From Dermanyssus gallinae (Eukaryota; Arthropoda; Arachnida; Mesostigmata; Dermanyssidae), in the NCBI GenBank assembly GCA_003439945.1, contig QVRM01005607.1, positions 1 through 64,000 of the forward strand: a stretch of 64,000 bases of DNA. The letters run 5' to 3'. The notes beneath the pieces were generated by a model. The model was not told where the DNA came from. It ran no database searches and saw only the letters and a program-made list of their open reading frames with translations. How positions within the stretch are numbered: position 1 is the first letter of the stretch; every line of letters starts with the position of its first letter. This document shows positions 56,352 to 64,000 of this stretch, one piece after another. The translations under genes were made by a program, and so were the position numbers.

Positions 56352-56639
56352 CGCCAGTACTGCTTGCTGGTTTGGCTGGTTTGCTGTATGCGTTCGGGGG
56401 TCGTCTACATGTCCGCGGGTCTATATACTGGTCGGCTGGCTGGCTGACTAACTAACTAACTGGCTCAAACCGTCTGACCGTCTGTGCGGGCAAATCTGCC
56501 TCTCTCTCTCTATGTCTGGTCTCTATGTCTGTCGTATGCTGAGGTTCAGTAGTGCAGGCTGGGAACCATTCGGCTGCGGCTTGCTGCGGCGACATTCCCC
56601 GACGTTGGGTCTCCGACGCTGGAACACCCGACGGAGCAT

Positions 56640-56765
56640 CAACATTATCATCATCGCAATTGCCATCATCATGACCATCGCCATTATCATCATCATCATC
56701 ATCATCACCATCGCCGTCATTATCATCATCACCATCATCATCGACATCATTGTCGTCGACATGGT
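56640..56765. repeat. (ATC)n trinucleotide region
   Basis: Imperfect CAT/ATC triplets; they produce long Ile or Met runs in translation. Confidence 0.88.
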
Positions 56766-57028
56766 CGGCATCGTGGTAGTCTTAGACGACAACGGCGGTG
56801 GGGGTGGCGGTGGCAGTAGGGGCGGCGACTGGGGCGTCACCGTCATCATTGTCGGCGCGGCGCGGCGTCGTCGGCGCGCCGATGATCAATCATATTGATT
56901 GCACTCACACGACACTACTACAGCACCGCCATGTATATCTCTGTTTCGTTGCGGATCGATCCATTATTCTCCAGCTTCTCGACCTCTCTACTCGCTCGCT
57001 CAATGGCCGTCTGTCATATCGAGTGAGG

Positions 57029-57085
57029 ATTGTGATGATGATGATGATGATAGTGATGATGATGATGATAGTGATGATGATGCCG
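57029..57085. repeat. (GAT)n trinucleotide region
   Basis: GATGATGAT runs with TAGTGATGAT variants. Confidence 0.88.
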
Positions 57086-57266
57086 AACATGAAGATGCTA
57101 GTGTTGATGACCCAATGAGTGGCTGAGTTGTTGGTCATCTGTGAAGATTCAGCCGCACGAAAGTACACGACGTTATTGTTGCTGTTATTGCTGCTGTTGC
57201 CGTGTTGTTTTGCCTGTCTTTCATACATCACCGTCTTCGTCTCGTTTCAGTTTTCTGTAGGTCGCC

Positions 57267-57272
<6 letters not shown>

Positions 57273-57314
<42 letters not shown>
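57273..57314. repeat. (TA)n microsatellite
   Basis: About 40 bp of TA. Confidence 0.95.
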
Positions 57315-57316
<2 letters not shown>

Positions 57317-57547
57317 ATCCATCTTCCCATTTTGTTCTAATAAGAACTCACGCAAACATTGTCAGTGCTGTCGTCGGGTCCTCGTTGGAACCACCGTGTC
57401 ACAGTGCACCAACGTCCTTAAAAAATATATATATATGTGTGCTGCTGGTATTATTGAGGCACTTAATGCTACATTCACCATTACTACTGCCAGCATTGTC
57501 ACTTTAAATATTACTATTACTAGAATTAAAAACATGTTTGTTTCTCT

Positions 57548-57846
57548 GTAATGCTTTGCCCCCTGCGAGCTTGGAATGACCGTGAGGTAAAGATCAATTC
57601 AATAAGAAGCCGAGGGCCGGCAGACATGTTGATATATCTAGGGCTTCCCCAAAAGTCCTTGTTGCAGGAGCATAGCCGCTGACTCTCTCTCTCTTAGCCA
57701 GAGTATAAGTTTATCATCTATTTTCGATGAGAATCGCTCAAAGAAAGTTCGATCAATAGCAGGGATCGAACCTAAAACACTCTGGTACATGACAACCATG
57801 TTTAACGCACTAGACCACCCACACCCCCTAAACCACGTCGCCACAC
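57548..57846 (-). mobile_element. SINE-2 copy, diverged
   Basis: It carries GAGGGCCGGCAGACATGTTG, GATATATCTAGGGCTTCCCC, GAATCGCTCAAAGAAAGTTC, B box GGTTCGATCCC and the tRNA-like head. The core is expanded by a CT run (GACTCTCTCTCTCTTAGCC). Duplications are not clear. Confidence 0.88.
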
Positions 57847-57849
57847 TGT

Positions 57850-60595
57850 TACTTCTACCGCTCCGTCCGTTTGAAGTACAATAACAAATTTTTTTTGTTA
57901 TATCGACGTGGCTAGCTGAATATTACTGCACAAAATGGGCGACTGCGCGAGAAAAAATGAGAGTCAATTCTAAAACCAAACATACTGACGTATTCGGTAA
58001 ATCTGCTCCGTTTGAACTTAGCGGGATACAGATCGTACACCATCCGCTACCGTCCCTCCTTTGCTAGCACGGGACACTATGGGGGTCCGACCTCAAAAGG
58101 CCTAGAAAACGGCTCACAATAATCACATCACGAAGTTTTGTCTCGAAATGATCCTCATGAAATGCGCACTTTCCTGAATGCTTTTATTTTATGAACGTAA
58201 CAGATTTAGTTCGTTTTTTGTCTGTCCCTTAGAGCAGAAACAGACGGATTTTCTTCGAACACGTTGGTATGTTTGGTTTGTTATTCGGCCATTTTGTTTT
58301 ATCGCAATCGTAATTTTTTTAAAGTGATATCCGGCCAGTCGCATCAGTAAAATACAAAATAGTAATTTCACTGTCACTGCTGAACATGAAGACATTTTCG
58401 CCACTCTCACTCTATAATAATATAATGATGCTTTGAGCAAATTCTTCAATGGCCATGCTGTCCCAAGGAACTGTTGGGGAAACCTTAGATATTTCACCAT
58501 GTCCGCTTATGCCGCCGCACTAAATGCCTCTGAGATAAAATATTGAAGTATGAATTTAGGTACACGTGTTAAACGATATATATATCTGAATGGGAGAATA
58601 AAATGGCAGACGTTGATCCGCCCTTGACGCAGTGACGTCTAGTTCGTGAAAGAGCTAGAATTATGAGAATCGACATCTAATCGCGATTCGATTTGCTGTA
58701 CACTTTCACAAAGGGATCTGTCTTCGAGAGAATTTCCATGAAATCTCTCTGGTGCGCCTGTGCAAACCCTACGGGCGACAGTGTGATTTACAATATATCA
58801 CCGACACGATGCGGAAGAGCAGTTTCGTTGATTCCGCTATTGGATGAATATACATACAAATATGTAAACGTATTTTCTCTTTTTTCGCACAATATGTGCG
58901 ATACAATATAGATTTCATGGCAACAAAGTAATATTGTCATAATATCGTAGTCCAGTCGAGGATTGTCAAGGTTGATTGCTTACATGGATAGGTGACTCCC
59001 ACCGACTCCGGGCCGACAGGTTAACGCCTCAGATCTAGTCAAACCGAAGTATCGGTCGGGACGGCTGCTTCTTGGCTTAATAGACAAAATGAAGAGGGTA
59101 CCTCCACACAAAGCAGGCCTCCCAAATATATATATATATACGACCCGTAATAGCTAGTCTTGAGATTACGAGATCCATTCAAACAACATCGCAAGAACGA
59201 GCCGTGCTTCACCATCGACCACAGTCGTCGAAGCCAAAGTCGTTTTCGCTACTATCGCCGGCGTTTGCCCGTCGTCGTCATCATGATGGAAAGATCCGTT
59301 CGCTGGCGCCGTCGACTGTTCTACCGAAGCGCCACGGCTGTGCTACTAGCAAAGCGCTGCCAAATGTGGGCGCCAGTGGGCAAACGAATGGCTGCATTTA
59401 TGGGTGTGGGCGTCTGCGCTCTCTGCCGCTGCCCCGTCACTTCTCGTCAGCTTCTTCGCGCCCCCATTGTGCGTGTACATAAGAGTGCTGTATGTGTTGG
59501 TGTGGCTGTATGGGTTGGTGCGTGCGCAGGGGTACTTCGAATCCCCCCCAAGGGCTGAAGATACTGGGAGACAGCGAGAGGAATAGGACGCCGGACCTCC
59601 CGGAAATGGGTGGCTTGCAGTCGGGCTGGCAGGCGGGCATCGATCATCGGCATCAACAGGTCCTCTTTCTTCTTCTTCGAATGAGGATGATCATGATGCT
59701 GCCGCTTCTGATATTGCTACTTCTGCCAACACCGGATCTACTGCTACCACCGGACTTACATCTTCTGGATCTTTTGTTGCAACAGTTTCCTTCTGCCTAG
59801 TTCTGCTTTCTCTTCTAGTTATTCTTCCTATTTCTCTCTCTCCCCCTCCTCCTCCTCCATGTCTACGTTTTTCTTTCTTTCTTCTCCTGTTGGTCCTTGA
59901 GCCTGCTGTCATGGCTCGTCGTATTTCGACGTAATGCCGGCATTCGCTTCCACTTTCCCCCACCACCATCATCATCACTATTCTTAGGCCTTCCCGGCTT
60001 CTCAGCCTGCCCAGTCCCTCAGTCCCCCCAGCATTGCTTGCGGCACCCCAACTGCTTGAGTTGGTGGAACCTGGACGGCGGGTGTTACTAAAACTACTAC
60101 AACAACAACCATTACTACTGCTGCTGCTGCTGCTGCTACTTCTAGACAGCTACTGTTATTCCTGCTGCCGCGACTTAGTTCCGCCAGACAGACAAAAAGA
60201 GAACTTTCATCCTGTCTTCGCTCTCTGACACCTACGCTCGGCTTCAGTCTGCTCAGCTGCATTTCTTGTCGGTCGGTAGATTCTCCTCTTCGTCCTCGGA
60301 CCTCGCGGTTGTTCGGCCATTGGTTGCGTTTCCCCTCACGAACTCGCCAGCGATAGAGAGAGAGAGAGAGGGCTAGACGAGAATCCGTATCACGGACTCG
60401 TTCGGTCTCGCAATCTTGCGTTCGTGCAGTCGTGGTCGTATCGTTGTTTCGTTGCTCTTGCTTGCGTGGGGCCCGACGGTGCCCCCACGCACATCGACAC
60501 CGTGCGCGAGCGTCCGTGGAGCGTTACCTACCGCTGCCAAACTCTTCGACGACCTTCCAGGAGTTTGGATCCAGATAAACATAGACGAGTCGCCA
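57850..60595. other. No gene recognised; GC-richer from 59.1 kb
   Basis: The part 59.1-60.5 kb is GC-rich, with CTC/CTG/CTT triplet runs (59840-59860, 60117-60136) and a GA run at 60355-60371. It might be a promoter or 5' exon region of an unseen gene. Long frames here are composition-driven. Confidence 0.35.
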
Positions 60596-60598
60596 TAT

Positions 60599-60620
60599 GT
60601 ATATATATATATATATATAT
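60599..60620. repeat. (TA)n microsatellite
   Basis: Short TA run. Confidence 0.9.
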
Positions 60621-60948
60621 TGCATTTGTAATAGGTCGCTATGTCGAAGGTCCTGCTTTTGGCAGCAGTAAATGGAAACTATCATCACAAAAAGACAGAT
60701 CTACATTATGCCGAACAACATGGCATGGTTACCACCACCTTCTATGCTTAGGCGGAAACTGTTATTAAATCGACGAGTGCGTATGTAAATATTGTGGAGA
60801 GTGCAATATCGGACGTCACCACATACTCACACCTGCTCGTTCATTGACACATCGTCACTACAATCAAGCGTCAACGGTATTCATAGCCTACAAAATGATA
60901 TGTGAACTATTGTACTATGCAACCAATTCATGGTGAATAAACCCGAAA

Positions 60949-60950
<2 letters not shown>

Positions 60951-60980
<30 letters not shown>
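60951..60980. repeat. (TA)n microsatellite
   Basis: TA run of about 30 bp. Confidence 0.95.
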
Positions 60981-60985
<5 letters not shown>

Positions 60986-61043
60986 ATTTTATCCCCATCG
61001 CGCAAACAATAGGTTTTATTTGTTTTTATTGACACATATGTAC

Positions 61044-61046
<3 letters not shown>

Positions 61047-61092
<46 letters not shown>
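61047..61092. repeat. (TA)n at the 5' edge of LINE-A
   Basis: TA run with GTA interruptions; LINE-A text begins right after it. Confidence 0.93.
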
Positions 61093-61093
61093 C

Positions 61094-64000
61094 GATGACG
61101 AAGCAGCAGGTGATGTTGCCCGTATTGCAGCTCGCAATGGGCTGCATTTTTGGAACTGCCGTCACCGAAAAGGGCAGTGATGCAGCCAGAGGTTATCTCG
61201 GTCAGGAAGAAAGGCAGCACCAAAGTCGAGCAGAAAGTCACCTCAACAGTTACGCCGGCTCCGTTCCCACCCGGGCGGCAACAAGGACACCCAGATCAAC
61301 TCGGCAACGCCGACTCGGCCAGTCCAAAAGCCGCAACGATTGGTCAAATCGTTCCAGAGGCCGACCGCTTAATTAAGAGTGGGCCAGTGGAACTGTGAGG
61401 GCATACGGACGGTGCTTCCGGACGTTCCAAATAGCGACCTCACAGGTTACAATATTGTTCTATGAACGGAGACGTTCACTACTGAGCGTTTCGATGTTAA
61501 TGGATACCACTCGTACCACTGCCTAGCTTTACGGCTCTCGCACAGCCGGTCAATCGGAGAAGTCTCTGTGCTGGTTGGCCCCCGACTCAAACAAGCAAGA
61601 ATCCTACTGGCCGAAGACAACACCATGGTCCTTAGCACCTCCCAATTAACCTTTTATTTATCGACACTATTGTATGAATGAGTGAGATTTGTTATTATCT
61701 TTTATTGGGATGTCCAGTAATGACAGGCGGGACTCCGTTGAGGATATCTTAGAAAAGGTTGGTCTGTAGGCACCGTAGGCTTGATACTGCTGCGTCTTCC
61801 CAGACAATTGGCGTTCGCCAAGCGCTTGAGGAATATGGATTTTGGATATGTACTACTCCGTCGCCGCCAACGTTTTACTCCGATGGCAGTGGACCTGGCG
61901 ATAATCCGCAGAGGGGTGGGTCCTCCACAATCGACATATTCGCTTACTCAGGTCCTGATTGAGACATTGAATAGGGTAGACAAGTGATCGGCCTTGTAAT
62001 TACTGGATTCAGCATGTACTCGTTTAAATTTAATAGTTAACGTAAAATATGGAGGTAAGAGCATTAGTACGCCGAGGCGGCTCGGTAAGTGCATGTACGT
62101 AAATAAGTTACGCATGGACATTTGCGCTTGGCATCCCAATCACCTGCTGGAAATGTCGCCAAGTCTGCTCTCCGACATGCTGACACGAGCGGTGCGCTCG
62201 TCTAGATATAGGCATGCACTGAGGAAAAGTCAGTCACCCGAGTAGCTTGACTCATGTTGCTATCGTGTGAGAGCGTATGTTATTCAAACTCTCATCCTCT
62301 CCCGAGAACACCCAGAGATGAGAGACTTTTATTGTAGACACCGTCGCTTGTACCGACAGCTAATAGACTTCAAGAAAATGTTGTTCGCCAAGGAAAGTGA
62401 AAATCGTAAATAAGGGCTAGGTTTGGGCCTCACTACGCCCTTAGAAGAAACTTTACGTTCTCTAGTTGTTCAGTTACCTCCGACCGTTTGCATCAAAACT
62501 TTATCGACGCATCTACAACGACAGATACGAGGAACACCTAGGATTATACCGTTATCGTGTGAACTATCGGACGAATACGAGCGTCTACTATCCCAGGAAA
62601 TAGATGCTCCATTCTCTCTTATGGAAGTTCAAAGTGCGATTGAAAAGCTGAAGAATAAGAAGGCCTTCCTACCCGACCTCATCCGGAATGAACATATAAA
62701 TAAGGCGGTCCTCCTAAGGCCCCTTTAGACAGGACTCTTTAACAAGTGCTGGGAAACAGGTGAAATTCCAGCAACCTGGTCAGAATGCTTGCAAAAGGTT
62801 ATCCCCAAAAGCAAAGGTGACCCGTTCTGTCCATCCTCTTGGCGAGGCATTGCAAAGAAAAGCTGCATCTACAGGTTTTTTCGTGCCTCCTGGCACGCCG
62901 GCTTAGCTTCTATCTCGAGACAAAAGGAATCATCCCTACGGAACAGCATGGATTTCGTGCCAGACATTCGACAATGACCGCAGCCCAGGAGCTTTTAGAC
63001 AACGTGAAGCACTCGGTTGCCGTCAAGCACCAAGCATTGTACGCTGTGTTTGTAGACTACAAGACGGCGTTTGTCACTTCCCCCAGGGATATTGTCATGG
63101 AGAAGCTAGCCGCCGCGGGCGGGGGCCCACGAGTTTTGCGAATACTGGCAGTTATCCTGAAAGCAAACCCGGTCATTCTAGATGATGACATTCAGAACTA
63201 CCAGCCTTTTGTGCAAACCACCGGCTATCTCCAGGGCGATAATCTCAGCCCGCTCTTATTCTTAGTCTTACTCAGTGATCTACCCTTCAGATCCGGGGGA
63301 CCCGTGAAGAGAATTGATAGGCCTGGCGTGGGTCGTGTTTCTGTAGAATTTGTCTCGCAGTTTACTTATCTGGGTGTTAAGCTAACGCCAAGCGCCACAT
63401 CTTTCTAGGCCCACATATCTCAGCAAATTAATAGCAGCATCGTCGCCATGACCTCAATCCCGGCTCCACAGAAGCTCTCAGTTAAGACAGCTCTTATACT
63501 GTTCAACCTGAAAGCGGCCTCGGTGGCATCATATGGTATCGCATTAATCTGGGAACACCTATTCGCTCAGCTGCTTAGCCCTTCTCGGCACGGTGAAAGC
63601 ACCGGTCCTTAAGAGAGTTTTGGGCCTTCTTAGAAACGCACAAAACAGGCTAACTTATAGTCTGTCGAAGACGACGCCGTTCATCGAAAATCTGGTAAAT
63701 CGCTTTACCTTTTGACTACCGCGTCACTGCAAGAGTTCCGTAGGCACTTTGAGCAGAAGATGGGAGAAGTGCCAGAAGCGTTCTACAAAACACCATTGTG
63801 TTCCAACAAGACACCAACAATGTTGAACAATACATAGATGGAACCGCTCTTCGAGCAGCGTTCGACGTTCTCACTCACTACTCCATCCATGGAATTCCAC
63901 CACAAACTGTGTCATCGCACTGGGTTCCATAACCCTTCCGATGAGTGTTGCTGCACATTTTGCAGCCTCGTCTGCACCAAATATCGTCACGAAACATGTC
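61094..64000 (+). mobile_element. LINE-A, near full-length but dead non-LTR element, runs off the window
   Basis: Starts after (TA)n and continues to the last base. In order: a Pro/Lys-rich N-terminal part (61150-61390), APE endonuclease (61390-62100), linker and RT (62400-63400), thumb and C-terminal Cys/His region (63400-64000). The same family as the fragment at 14230-15010. Non-LTR retrotransposon; the clade is not resolved. Confidence 0.85.
61150..64000 (+). pseudogene. LINE-A endonuclease/reverse transcriptase pseudogene
   Basis: Endonuclease start: VGQWNCEGIRTVLPDVPNSD near 61386, a TETFTTERF part near 61470 and GYHSYHCLALR. RT: PLSCELSDEYERLLSQEIDA near 62545, IEKLKNKKAFLPDLIRNEHI near 62640, CLLARRLSFYLETKG near 62880, HGFRARHSTMTAAQELLDNV near 62950, motif A region AVFVDYKTAF near 63045, motif B TGYLQGDNLSPLLFLVLLSD near 63230. 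The next 60-70 residues, which should hold the YADD motif, are missing: the text jumps to RVSVEFVSQFTYLGVKL. The C-terminus shows CHRTGFHNPSDECCCTFCSL near 63915. Frameshifts and stops occur between most parts. Confidence 0.85.

Noticed and set aside
59160..59978. Long frames in the GC-rich region
   Set aside because: Arg- or Gly-rich translations without domain features, overlapping on both strands.

Overview
This is eukaryotic nuclear DNA. Spliced genes with GT-AG introns, very frequent (TA)n microsatellites, many non-LTR retrotransposon fragments, Tc1/mariner transposons and tRNA-derived SINEs all point the same way. The two recognisable host genes are a non-muscle myosin regulatory light chain (spaghetti-squash type) and a WAC/Wacky-type WW adaptor. 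Their sequences fit an arthropod, perhaps a chelicerate; the species cannot be fixed from sequence alone. I see no operons, prokaryotic genes, CRISPR array or viral genome.

Layout. 1-1321: TA repeat and a decayed mariner. 1.4-5.35 kb: no gene, but (TA)n, a local duplication and SINE copies. 5355-9142 (+): sqh in four coding exons. 9.15-11.27 kb: the space between two convergent genes. 11278-17650 (-): WAC in two coding exons, whose 4-kb intron holds a dead LINE and a mariner end. 19.39-21.75 kb (-): a LINE with an uninterrupted reverse transcriptase ORF. 24.45-25.94 kb (-): a second, CR1/jockey-like LINE. 27.93-31.59 kb (-): a DD34E Tc1 element broken by two retro-insertions, each with target-site duplications (TSDs). 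33.3-36.25 kb: an R1-group LINE that looks 5'-inverted. 41.88-44.03 kb: an R1 fragment, a mariner and a SINE side by side. 49.4-57.85 kb: SINEs, trinucleotide repeats, a 30-33 bp minisatellite and an R1 C-terminal fragment. 61.1-64 kb (+): a LINE of the same family as the one in the WAC intron, running off the window.

Two tRNA-derived SINE families stand out. SINE-1 has five copies, all on the minus strand, three with clear TSDs. SINE-2 has five copies, four on the minus strand. They share a short hairpin core (GCTGAGAGTCAG). One SINE-1 copy sits inside a longer repeat whose second copy, 28 kb away, is the uninterrupted empty site.

The most unusual object is at 29261-31100. It is a TSD-flanked, A-tailed insertion carrying a 5' leader, a tRNA-like Pol III unit with A box, B box and T10 run, and a coiled-coil ORF1, but no endonuclease or reverse transcriptase. 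It looks like an ORF1-only, non-autonomous LINE derivative.

The host genes are not functionally linked as far as I can see: sqh acts in actomyosin contraction and WAC in chromatin/transcription and TOR/autophagy regulation. The final sqh exon carries three apparent single-base indels, so either it is decayed or the assembly has local errors there.
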